Below, one piece after another: positions 24,447-35,529 of a stretch of 64,000 bases of DNA. Origin of the DNA: Brachionus rotundiformis. Lineage: Eukaryota > Rotifera > Eurotatoria > Ploima > Brachionidae. A program made the position numbers and the translations under genes. Each line of letters begins with the position of its first letter. The stretch's first letter is position 1. The stretch spans positions 3,875,961-3,939,960 of the forward strand of contig JAESIW010000137.1 of the NCBI GenBank assembly GCA_016802295.1. The letters are read 5' to 3'. The notes beneath the pieces are model-generated. The model did not search any database, was not told the DNA's origin, and saw nothing but the letters and a program-made list of their open reading frames with translations.

Positions 24447-27400
24447 CAAGCTAGGAAATTAGCTATCTCGATATCAAACAAATATTTTATTCTATTTTTT
24501 ATAACATTTTTAAATTTATTAGTAAAGCTAATTTAATTTTTTTATTAAGATTTCGAAAAATAATTAAAAAAAAATATCAAACAAAATTTTTACCATTTTC
24601 TTGTTATTTGATATTTAGAAATGTTGTTTTTAATATTTCGTTATTTTATCTAATTTCAAATAGTATTTGGTAAAAAGAAGAATTAAATTTTTAATATTGG
24701 TAATTTTTTTACCAATACACTTTCAAATCAATTTAATTCTTTATACCTAAAACTATCGTTGTATTTCGTAAAAAAATTATATGCAGTTTTATTATTTTGA
24801 ATTTTGAATCTTAAGAAATCAGAAATAAAAATCAATTATTTTTAGTTTTATAATTCTATCATTTAAAATAAAATATTACATTTTTTAGCACAGAATTAAA
24901 TTCATTCATTAATGATGAATAAGCGTAACCAAAAGAAAACGATATCCTTAGATGTTAAAAAAAAATTTATACATTTAAATCATTTTACTTGTTTTATCAG
25001 TAAAAACGAGTAAAAGTTGTTTTATTTTTGAATATTTTTATAAAATGGTAAAAAATTTAAAAATTACTTTTCCAAGAATAAATACACAGTTCAATTTTTC
25101 TTAGGCACCCTAACTAATTAAGTTATTCCAATTCGTTGTAACCTCCTAGATTATTATCCTAATAAAAGCGTAAGTTTTTTTTTTAAAGATTAGGAATAAA
25201 AAATTAAAAAATAAAACCCTATATAATAAATAGGATGTGATTAAGCGGCAATGAAATAAATAATAACAAGTAGATAATTTCCCTAATGCATTTTGATTCA
25301 TTTGTAATTGTCAAAATATTTTAACAACTAAGTTTAATGATAATTAGATTATGGTTGTTTTCCTACACCCACGTTTAGTACCTAAAGCTCTTATGTATAT
25401 GGAAATTATATTTAATGCTTCATAAGATTTTATTCAAAAAATTAACAATCTATCATTTTCTGTGAACAATAAACTTTCATTCCAGGTTCTTACACTCAAT
25501 TAATATAAAATTTATTTTTTATTCTTAAGCAAGTCATAACTAGTACTGTTATAACCTGTGCTAAACAAATTATAAATTAAACAGGCATATATTTAATACA
25601 GTTGCTCAAAAATTTATCATTTTATTTAGCAAAATAAAAACTTAATGTATTAATTTATTTAAAGCTTGATTTGAACATGCTAGAGAAAAAGCTACATTAA
25701 CATGCCTAATTAAGAGTAAACCATCCTTTAAAATTTTAGACATTTGTACTAGGAATTTTATATTGGTATTTGTACAAATATTGAAGTTAAGTTATATAAA
25801 TAGAGAATAAGGCTGTTGAATTCTAATCTATTGTCTTATCTATTAATAACTTATTTAAAAGATCGATTTTTCGTATTGCTTTAACTATAAAATTGATTGA
25901 TCATTTGAAATATAACTTTGTTTAACACGGGCAATGTTTTACTAAAAATAAATAACTTACTCAGCAAAAAAATACCTAATTCGATTATTAAGTAAGTTTT
26001 CCGCATCTATATGCTTATCAGATATTAATTAATTTTTAATTATGATGTCATAGTAATGATAAATAGCATTTTTTTTCGAGGATTTTTTAACATTAAATAT
26101 TTTATTATCTGTAAAATTTTTAATCATTGTACTTTTAAAGTCTAAAACTGACTATTTATTATCTAGTTTTTAATCAAATAATGATTTTAAGCATTTTTTT
26201 TAATTTTTAAGAAATTAAAAATTCAAATAAAGTAATGATATATAGGGTTATAAAAATGATTGATATAGTTATTTGAATCTTAAATTGATTCAATTTTGGG
26301 CATGGGCATTGTTTACTTCTATAACTTTTCAAAGACTTAATCAATTCATATTTTTTAATTTTTTATTTAATAAGCTAGAATGTGGATGATCTTCTACTTT
26401 TAATATAGAAAAAATTCAAGTAAACAAAATTTTCAATTAAGAAAAAAAAATATTATAGGCTGTAGTAATATTATAGGTTTTTGAAAAACCTAGAAAATAT
26501 CAGTAGAAGAAAAAAATAGATAACATTAATATAATTAAATTTTAATAATAAATATTAATGAAAACGACTCTGGCATCTAACAAGTGAAATTAAATATTAA
26601 AACTTATAATATCTAAGAATAGAATTTTTACATAAAGAAAAGACGAATTTTAAACGATTTTAGAAAGGAACGCTAAATTGATAAAGAGTAATTTACAAAA
26701 AAATTCGAATGAAAAACATTCTAATATTCAGTCTAATCTAATAACAATTTTTGATTTTTATTAATTTAAATTTTTGTTATGATATTATTTTAATATACTT
26801 TTGTAATTTTTAGTCAATTAAAAAATATTAGAAAATTTAGCTTTTAAAAATATTAAAACTGGAATTTATTCTTTTAAATCATTTATTTTATAACCAAACA
26901 TTAATTCTAAAATTAAATTAAAAAGATAGTAAGATTTAATTCTTTTTGGTTATTTATACAGTTAATATCACGATAATTTTTTTATTATGGACATTTTTAA
27001 TAATGATGTGAATATTTAGGAAAATAAGGTGATAAATTTCTTTAATATCCTTTAATTTAATCTCTTTAGATTTTTAACTGCACATACATTGACATTTTAT
27101 CAATTAAAAATAATCATTTATTTTCTTATTATTAATCTAGCATTTTATTTAGCTATATTTAAGAAAAATAATACCAAAATTTCTAAGTTTCAAATTCTTC
27201 CACAATTTAAATAAATGCTTCATCTTTAATTTTAAAATTGATTTTTGTTTCTAAAAAGCAAATTATATTCAATTTAAATATTAATTTTTGGTTGAATAGT
27301 TTTTTCTTTTCACATTAGCCTTTATCAAATGAATAACAATTTTCTAAAAGAAGTCATCCATATTTTTCCAGAAATATGAAGAATTTTCAAGTATTGTCTA

Positions 27401-27779
27401 GACTAATCTTTTATAAAGTATCGTAACCAGGCAAAATTTCTTACAAGCTTAGAAATTTTTCTTTTTTTTTAGCTTTTCAATTATCAATTAAAAATTCTGA
27501 AGCTGTTTGTTTATTATTTAACTAAATTTGTCTCAATTATTCGCATCAAAGAAGAAATTTGTTCCTTTAACCATTTTAGAATTTATTGAATTGTTTTATA
27601 ACCATTTTTTAAACATAAGCTACATTTTTTAATAAAATGAAAATGATATCGAAATTTTAAATAATTTTTTACTTTTCTTTAATAGATTTTTTTATGACCA
27701 AACTTTCCTCAACGTTGAATAAGATGGATAATTTTATAACATTAAATAATAAAATATCAAGAGTTCTGAAAAAGGAAAT

Positions 27780-28026
27780 ACCGTGTTCCCTCGTTCGATT
27801 ATGCTGCACCACAAATTAAGAAACGCCTTTGGACCATGCACCAAAGTGCGTCTCTTATAATAAAATATAAGAAATGAATTTTTTAATATTAATAATTTTT
27901 TATTTTTGATTTTTTTTTATCATTGAATATTCTAATATTTAATATTTTTTACTTTAAAAATCGAGTCTTGATGACGCATTAGACTTGGTGTTTGAAACGG
28001 ACCTAAACGCGTGATTACGCTATTAA
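27780..28026. repeat. Dispersed repeat, copy 2 (right half inverted)
   Basis: The left half (27780-27852) matches 22332-22410 in the same orientation. The right half (27957-28026) matches 22440-22520 as its reverse complement. About 100 bp of very AT-rich unrelated sequence separates them. So relative to copy 1 one half has been flipped, or copy 2 is a junction of two insertions. Confidence 0.7.
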
Positions 28027-28788
28027 AGCTTTAATAAAAATTTTAGGAAAACTTAAAAGGTAGTTTTTTCATCAAAAAATGGCTAGGTGTTATAATTTTT
28101 AAACCTGGTTTCTTTTTGATTTTTTAATTGTTATATTTTCTATTATTTTAAATAGCTTTTTTCTCTTAAAAAGTTAAGTTGTGCAATTTAAGCTTTTTCC
28201 AGAATAATATGTTATTTTTATGACAAATTCCTTCAGTGCATAAAAATATTGATATTAAAGCGTGTTTTTAGAATAAATCAAAGGTATTAAATTTTTTTTA
28301 AATATGAAAAAAATTATTCATTTAAGATATTTCTAGGTGAATCTAAATATTAATTACAACAATTAAAAAGAAAAACAATATTTTAGATTGGAAGAGGTTT
28401 TAAGCTTTGATTTAACACTTGTCCTAGAGCGAATAATCTATGAATAATTTAACAACAGAATACATGGGAATTAAAGAAAATTAAATATTATATTAATTAT
28501 CAAATTAAAAAAATGTGAATATACCAATGTAGCATTTAATTTCTGAAATTTAAAGAATAACATTTTTGAATTTAAAATTTTATATCAGCTGCTATGCTTT
28601 TACTGGCAATTGGGAAAATATCATATTTCTGGCAAGCCGGAAATAGAATTTTGATTAAAATTTTTGCGGTTTTATAAAAATAAAATCTAAGAATTCGATT
28701 TCCTATTAATAGAAGCTAATAAAGTAATTCAATTAATTATTTCAAGACCGAGTATTCCTTAATTTAGATGAAAGAGTGAAATATAGTG
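28027..28788. other. Intergenic upstream of the peptide GPCR
   Basis: AT-rich, with no coding frame or recognisable element. It presumably includes the receptor promoter. Confidence 0.4.
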
Positions 28789-31445
28789 ATGAATTTTCTT
28801 TTCGCTGTCAATTGGTTTGTTCTGTTTGGTTTTGCGCATTGCCAAATTTCGCATTTAAACCAAACTTTAGAGGAACAAATAGTGGAAAGCCGAGTACCAA
28901 TCTATCTTAAAATACTAGCCAGCATTTTTTACACAATATCAATGATACTCGGCATTGGGGGAAACGCATTTGTTCTGCTTATATTTATGTTCTATCAACG
29001 AGTAAAAACAGTGACAAATTTTTTTATAATTAACCTAGCAATTAATGATCTATTATTTGCATTGCTTTGTATACCATCCACATTTATAACAGCATATTTG
29101 ATCGAGTACTGGCCAATGCCTCAATTTATGTGTGTTTTTTTGAATTTTATGCAAAATGCATCGGTGACTTTGACTGTATACACCTTAATATGGATCACTT
29201 TGGACAAATTTTGGGCTCTGGTAAAGCCGCTTAGAGAGCGGATTTCCATCACTTTGTGTAAATATTTAATTTTTGCTTCGTGGCTTTTCAGTCTATTCAC
29301 ATCCCTGCCGATTGCAATGTTTACCAAGCTGACAATGGTAAATAGCTCGGACAGTAAGCCCCAGTGTAGCGAAATTTGGCCGCAAAATCTCGAACAATGG
29401 TCAACTATTTACAATGTATTCATGTTATTAATTCAATATTTTGTCCCCTTGATCATACTTACCTATTGCTATGCTAAAATAGGCATTGTGCTTAGAAAAT
29501 CAAAGGCCCCGGGTGAAACAGACCTCAATCGAGATGCTAGAATGACCAAATCAAAACAAAAAGTAAATATAATTTATCTACAAAATTAAACCCTAAGCCA
29601 CGTTAACTTTATTCTCAGATAATAAATAAATATCTAAATTTTTCTGTATCTAAAATTTCTATCTGTTAAAAATATCTATTCTAAATTATGGTACAAATCA
29701 AAATCAAAGTAACCAGTAACTTAAGGCGAAATAAATCGTTTACAATAAAATTTTGTCTCTTTTTTTCCTTGTCAAAACTTATTAAACTTTGAAAAAGATA
29801 TCAAAAAATAAAAGCTGCTAATATTTGGTATTTGATATTAGGGTTCTTTAAATTTCAATTGTTGAAAATATCTTTTTTGACACTAGATGACCGAAGAAGT
29901 TTTTAGGTTTGTAATATCTTAAAGAAAAATGATTTTATAAACTAAATTAGATTTTTACAAAATAATTGACATTTAAAAATTTTATTCAATTTTAAAAATA
30001 ATTCTATCTTCAAAAAGCTTCTCGAGTCTNNNNNNNNNNNNNNNNNNNNNNNNNNNNNNNNNNNNNNNNNNNNNNNNNNNNNNNNNNNNNNNNNNNNNNN
30101 NNNNNNNNNNNNNNNNNNNNNNNNNNNNNNNNNNNNNNNNNNNNNNNNNNNNNNNNNNNNNNNNNNNNNNNNNNNNNNNNNNNNNNNNNNNNNNNNNNNN
30201 NNNNNNNNNNNNNNNNNNNNNNNNNNNNNNNNNNNNNNNNNNNNNNNNNNNNNNNNNNNNNNNNNNNNNNNNNNNNNNNNNNNNNNNNNNNNNNNNNNNN
30301 NNNNNNNNNNNNNNNNNNNNNNNNNNNNNNNNNNNNNNNNNNNNNNNNNNNNNNNNNNNNNNNNNNNNNNNNNNNNNNNNNNNNNNNNNNNNNNNNNNNN
30401 NNNNNNNNNNNNNNNNNTTGGTATTTGATATTAGGGTTCTGTAAATTTCAATTGTTGAAAATATCTTTTTTGACACTAGATGACCGAAGAAGTTTTTTGG
30501 TAAAATTTTTAAACTTTTGTAATATCTTAAAGAAAAATGATTTTATAAACTAAATTAGATTTTTACAAAATAATTGACATTTAAAAATTTTATTCAATTT
30601 TAAAAATAATTCTATCTTCAAAAAGCTTCTCGAGTCTTCTAGTTTCAAATAATTTTATCTTAGAGACAATAAAAACTTATAAACTATTTTTTAGCCTATT
30701 CTAATCATTTAAAAATTAGTAATCAGTAAAAGTTTTATTAAAAAATCTTAAATTAAGTTAAGTAATTTCAAATAATTAGATTTTATTAATTGAGTGACTC
30801 GATTTTTGATTTTAAGATTTTTCTCCAAATTTCAGAATAATTTAATTAATATAAAATAAAAATTAATAAATCTCAAATATAAAATCAAGAATTTAATTTT
30901 TTTATTTTATAATTTTTTTTAGTTGATATTTTATTTTAAAAAAATTTAATTTTAAGATCTTAAAAATGTCCTTCATGATGGTCTTGACGTTTATGATTTT
31001 TTGGGCACCACTTCATTTTTTGAACTTGTATCGTTTCCTAGATGATTCGATCAACTACACTGAGCACATCGGCGACATATTTTTCATATGTCACCTGCTA
31101 GCTGTATCACGAAGCTTTGTGAATCCATTTATTTATGCGTGGATTAATCCTAAGTTCAGACAAGCTCTTAGGTATTTTTTATTATGTTATTGCTTTGACA
31201 AGAACGAAAAAAACAAATTCAAATATTCGAATCAAAAATGTTTGCTGACAAATTTGAATAATTGTGTGGATTCTTTTCAGAACAATAAAAGACACAGTGT
31301 TGTATCCAGTGCGACCAAGTCAAATCATAACAGCTTCCGCAGGTCTCAGAAAAACATTTATCTTAATTCAAATCAAAAGTCAAATCAAAATGACTTATTT
31401 GAGTCGAATCATGCTTTGGAAACTCCGCTCAATTTCAAATTCTAA
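28789..31445 (+). CDS. Neuropeptide-receptor-like GPCR (rhodopsin class), 2 exons
   Basis: Exons 28789-29562 and 30957-31445 join in phase 0 to 420 aa; the 1.4 kb intron contains the assembly gap. An N-terminal hydrophobic, signal-like segment precedes an NQT glycosylation-type site. Helix 1 has GNAFVL, helix 2 has LAINDLLFALLCIP, ECL1 has the YWPMPQFMC cysteine, and ECL2 has PQCSEIW. Helix 6 reads FMIFWAPLHFLN and helix 7 NPFIYAWINPKFRQAL, so NPxxY is intact. The pattern is closest to the NPY/RYamide/tachykinin-type invertebrate peptide receptors. The DRY motif is DKF (ITLDKFWALVKPL). The C-terminal tail is long and Ser/Asn/Lys-rich, offering phosphorylation sites. The ligand is not known. 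ATG 28789 was chosen over an in-frame GTG one codon earlier. Confidence 0.9.
29825..30637. repeat. Duplicated ~205/220-bp segment flanking an assembly gap
   Basis: Bases 29825-30029 recur at 30418-30637 almost unchanged; the second copy carries 15 extra bases near 30500. Between them lie 388 Ns. Both copies end at exactly the same point (CTTCTCGAGTCT), one at the gap edge and one running into unique sequence. This is either a true tandem array whose middle was not resolved, or two haplotype copies of one locus joined by scaffolding. It lies wholly inside the GPCR intron. Confidence 0.9.
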
Positions 31446-33351
31446 TGTTATAAACTAAAAATTATAATGTTGTAAAAATAAGTGGTAAATCAGTATAATC
31501 TTTATTTAGTTTGATTGATATTTTTGAATAAATAAATTAATACCTAATTTAAAAATTTTGAACCTTTTATTTTATAACTTACTAACAAATAATAATTTCA
31601 GAATTAGTATTTGTAGATATAAAAGAAACTTTAACCAAATTTAATTTGGTGAAAACAGACCGGAATAATCTCCTCGTGATTTTTGAGATTTAACAGTCCT
31701 TTAGTCTATATTTGGTATTTGGTTGTTTATATTTGGTAAGACTTATATTTAGTTTGAATAACTCAAATTTATTAAAATTTAAAAATTTTTTATTGTAAAA
31801 ATGCTATTTTAAATTCAAAATAATTATAGAACTTATTTAAATTGGTTAAATGAGTTATTATGACTCATTTAGACAAATAAAAAAATAAACAAATAAATAC
31901 AATTTTCAAGTAAATCTGTAAGTTGAGACTTTTTCTCGGCTGAAGCAAAAGTCGTTTGGTTTGTGGTTCTAAGCTAGTCTAAAAAGCCATTAAGGGCTCG
32001 GTGGATGAACGTCCCGCGAGCATTTAGGGACAGACGCCCTCATGACTCTGCTAAAGCCTTAGATATAGAAATTTAATTAAAATTAAGCATACAATACAAT
32101 TTTTCAATTAATTCAAGGATTTTTTTTAAACAATTAATACAATTTATTAAAAAATAACTTAAGTTAGTATTTCTAGTAATTAAAAATTACAATTTAAAAT
32201 ATTATTTACTTTTGAATGTGGCATAATTAAAAAAAATCGTCCTTTTTAATGACTAATTTTTCCAAGAATCTTTCGAATTGTTTAATCATTGGATCATATA
32301 ATTTTATGAAATTAAAATTTTTTATTCAGTTGTTTGAAAATATTTTTAAATTTTTAATTTCGTTGACTTCTTTTTCTTATAAATTTTAATTTAGATTTTA
32401 TTTGATTAAATTTGATCTAATTCTTAATTTTATTTTTTAAATTTTGCGCTATTTCATATTCCCAAAATTAAAAACCAAACAATTTTGCATACTTTTTTGA
32501 CAACTTTTAGAATTAATTTATTATGTATCACTTTGACTAGTTTAATTTTGACAGTATTTAACTTCTTGTAAGCATATAAACATATCTTTTAACATGACGA
32601 AGATTTCTACACCGTCTCAACCATCGTAAACTGAGAAACATTCTATATTCATATTTATGAGTAATTAATTAAAGTTAAATATCTAAGTTTTTTTTTCAGT
32701 TTTATTGATAGCTTTTAAAAAATATGAATTAATTTCCAATTTTTTAGATTGATAAAATCAAGTGCTAAAATAAATATCAAAAAATCGGTTTTAATTTTCC
32801 CTTAAGTTCTAGAATTTTTTAATTGTATAATTTTGCATCTTTTAATTAATTCTAAATAATAATCTTAAAAAGTAATCTTAATTTTTAATTTCTAATTTCA
32901 AAATTTCAAAAATTTAACACTCAAACACCGGATGAATTTTTTATCTTTATCTCTTATTAGTATTTGGTTAAATAATTGTAATTATTTTTTTAAATTTTGT
33001 TTGCAATCTGATAATTAAAATCAAAAATATTAAAATTAATTTATTTTTATCGCAAAATATACCTATTTTGATGGAATAAAAATTAAAAAGATAAGTTAAC
33101 TCAAGAGGTCCGGAAGACTAAGACTTAAAATCCCTTCGGACTTTAAGTCTTAAATTAAAAAATTCTATAAATAGTTTAAACTACTTTTGTTAATTAATTT
33201 TTAGAGCTAAAAAAATATTCTTAATTACTTTAATAATAATTGGTATTGATTATATAAAATGATTTTAAATCATTTCTATTCTGTCATAGTTACAGATTTC
33301 AGCGCCAAATAACTTAACCTCGAGTGATTGATTTTTTCTAAATAATTCGAA
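31446..33351. other. Intergenic, with GC-richer islet at 31925-32070
   Basis: AT-rich apart from one islet of about 145 bp containing GGCTCGGTGGATGAACGTCC and AGGGACAGACGCCCTCATGA. The islet has no long frame on either strand and no tRNA-like arms that I could fold by eye. It may be a SINE or LINE tail; its minus-strand start resembles the islet at 12955. An inverted repeat near 33119-33152 is listed separately. Confidence 0.45.
33119..33152. repeat. Perfect 11-bp inverted repeat upstream of the metalloprotease
   Basis: TAAGACTTAAA and TTTAAGTCTTA face each other across a 12-base spacer containing CCCTTCGGA. A second, imperfect pairing (GTCCGGAAG with CTTCGGAC) overlaps it. It lies 200 bp upstream of the start codon. 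It could be a hairpin-forming or palindromic protein-binding site, or the trace of a small element. Confidence 0.5.
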
Positions 33352-35529
33352 ATGTTGACTAAATTTTTTTTAATTTTTTTTCTAATTATAAGCTTAATTA
33401 AAAGCTTATCGACAATCGGCTTCGATAATGAGGACCAACTTCATTCTGAAAATACAGATATGGTCAAAAGTTTTCATATTTTCAACCTAAAATATGCTCC
33501 AATTGCGGACATATTTCCACTGTATTTTCATTTAGAATTCGCTGCCTTCAACTATTCCTACTCAATTATTTTCTCTTATGCATCTACCAATTTGCCAGAA
33601 GATAGAAACTTTTTCCGCTCTTACAAAAGCGCTTTGGTAAACACAACTAAGCCAGACGGAAGCCAGTCAACCCGATCTGTGTACACTGCCGATTGTCTTC
33701 TCATCCTTAACTCTCAAACATACGAGAATCTGACTTCACACGTTGATATGCGCCAGATGAAACCAGACCAGCTATTCTACCTCACTGTGCACATACGCAA
33801 AAAAAGGCCTACTCTTGGCACACAAGTCTGGATAAAAGTTGACTTAATCAACTCGAATGAGGTTAATCTGGCGGCCAGAGCTTCAGTTCAACACAAATTT
33901 AATTACAGAAACAAACGCTCCATAAAACCCCACCTTAATGTTGAGTCATGTGTTGTCATAAGTTACCAAGTCTATTCAGCTTATTCGAAAATGCTCAAAA
34001 CTACCAACAAAGCCTATATTAAAATGTTTCTAAACTTGTACTTTTCTCAAGTAATTGATCGTATTGACTCAGTCTATAAAGAAGCTGTCAACGACTATTT
34101 TGAAATTAGTGTCGAGTTTGTCCAGTTGGCCATTGATTATAACTTTATCGATTATTATGATGCAAATCCATCTTTATTTATGGTAAAAATATCAAAAATT
34201 ATGTCCAAAAGAAAAGATCTTGACTTCAACAAATGTGACCATGTATTTTTAATACACAGCTACGAGTTCGATAGTTATGCAATTGGTTATGCAATTGTTT
34301 CAGAAGTGTGTCTACAATTCAAGACAAGTGCCATTTTGTATCCAAGATTTCATTTTATTGATTTGGTAATGGCTCACGAGCTTGGTCACAACTTAGGCTC
34401 CAATCATGACACTAATAACTACAAATTACCCAATGGATCACTCATTAACTGTAATCAAGAAAAAAAGCTCATGTATGAATCAACTGGCTACAGCGATTCT
34501 GCATTCCAAATATCTCAATGTACAATAGAAAATTTTTACAAAGCTCTATTCAATAAATCCTCTTTGCTCACCAAATACAACTGCTTGGTAAAAAAAAATT
34601 TCCATCATAACAAACATGTTTACTTGCCGTCAGCAAAAAAGTACATGCCTGGATATTTTTTTTCGCTGAGCGAACAGTGCAAGTACTTCATGAACGATTC
34701 CGAGTCGTTTCACTGCAATGGTCAGTGGTTAAGTTGTTCAAATTTGAATTGTTACAATAAAGCGACATCCAAATGTGACACTGTGCAAATGTGGGCAATA
34801 GATGGAACCATTTGCCACTTTACAAAGGTTTGTTACCGCATGAAATGTGTTCAGATCAAGAACAATCGTGTAAAAGGCACTCTGGACATGGCTGTAGCAA
34901 AAATGCGCCACTACTGCCCTGGCGGAACATCACTTGAAAATTTTGTCCACAACAAGTTTTTTTCTAACTCTAGATTTGTATTCAATAAGCCTTGTAAAAA
35001 TTATATGCACGAAAAATATCCTGAGCTAAGTCAGGATGAGAAAAATATATTTTCGGCAGTTTGTTGTGAAGAGTTTATCAAGTCGAATAGCTATAATTGT
35101 GATGGAAGAAAGGGAAATTGTACCAGACCAGTATGTGAAACAAAACCATGCTTTAACAGAGGCAAATGTGTGAACATAAAACTTAGGAATTCTAGGTACA
35201 CATTTGAATGTGCTTGTGCGCCTGGTTTTAGTGGTCCACTCTGTCTGAACGTAGATCCATGCTTTTTTGAGCCTTGTGACAAAGGCGAACTTTGTGTCAC
35301 CTTTGGCAAAGATGGCTATTATACTTGCATGTGTCCGGCATTAGATAATAAGAATTTTTCTATGTGTGATAATCGTTTAATTTATGAAAAAGGAAAATTT
35401 TATTTTGAACCAAGAACAAGGAAAATTAGAACTGCTGGCTTTGTGGCAATGAGTGTCCTTTCTTTGTTGATATCTACTACAATTTTTATAAAATTTATAT
35501 CTATTGTTTTTATTAATATCAAAGCTTAA
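33352..35529 (+). CDS. Membrane-anchored adamalysin-type metalloprotease with EGF domains
   Basis: Single exon, 725 aa. Order: signal peptide (LTKFFLIFFLIISLIKSL), prodomain ending in a furin-type RNKR site at about residue 195, then a zinc metalloprotease domain with HELGHNLGSNHD at about 343-354 and a Met-turn (LMYES). Next comes an ADAMTS-like disintegrin/Cys-rich part (QCKYF, WLSCSNLNC, DGTICHFTKVCYRMKCV). Two EGF domains follow (CETKPCFNRGKC...CAPGFSGPLC and DPCFFEPCDKGELC). A hydrophobic segment near residue 695-720 is close to the C-terminus, leaving almost no cytosolic tail. All three zinc His and the catalytic Glu are present, so it should be an active cell-surface or secreted-face protease. 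The mixture of ADAMTS-type Cys-rich with EGF plus TM is unusual. Substrate unknown. Confidence 0.9.
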   Translation: MLTKFFLIFFLIISLIKSLSTIGFDNEDQLHSENTDMVKSFHIFNLKYAPIADIFPLYFHLEFAAFNYSYSIIFSYASTNLPEDRNFFRSYKSALVNTTKPDGSQSTRSVYTADCLLILNSQTYENLTSHVDMRQMKPDQLFYLTVHIRKKRPTLGTQVWIKVDLINSNEVNLAARASVQHKFNYRNKRSIKPHLNVESCVVISYQVYSAYSKMLKTTNKAYIKMFLNLYFSQVIDRIDSVYKEAVNDYFEISVEFVQLAIDYNFIDYYDANPSLFMVKISKIMSKRKDLDFNKCDHVFLIHSYEFDSYAIGYAIVSEVCLQFKTSAILYPRFHFIDLVMAHELGHNLGSNHDTNNYKLPNGSLINCNQEKKLMYESTGYSDSAFQISQCTIENFYKALFNKSSLLTKYNCLVKKNFHHNKHVYLPSAKKYMPGYFFSLSEQCKYFMNDSESFHCNGQWLSCSNLNCYNKATSKCDTVQMWAIDGTICHFTKVCYRMKCVQIKNNRVKGTLDMAVAKMRHYCPGGTSLENFVHNKFFSNSRFVFNKPCKNYMHEKYPELSQDEKNIFSAVCCEEFIKSNSYNCDGRKGNCTRPVCETKPCFNRGKCVNIKLRNSRYTFECACAPGFSGPLCLNVDPCFFEPCDKGELCVTFGKDGYYTCMCPALDNKNFSMCDNRLIYEKGKFYFEPRTRKIRTAGFVAMSVLSLLISTTIFIKFISIVFINIKA

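Larger units (their letters stand above)
22526..27779. other. 5.3 kb gene-poor interval
   Basis: AT-rich and largely featureless. The exceptions are a short exon-like segment at 23488-23516 (minus) and a GC-richer patch at 24180-24480 that carries a short ORF; both are listed separately. No RNA gene or recognisable mobile-element domain was seen. Confidence 0.45.

Noticed and set aside
29982..30476. 164-codon frame on the minus strand near 30 kb
   Set aside because: It is open only because most of it is Ns; the real sequence at both ends is the duplicated intron segment.
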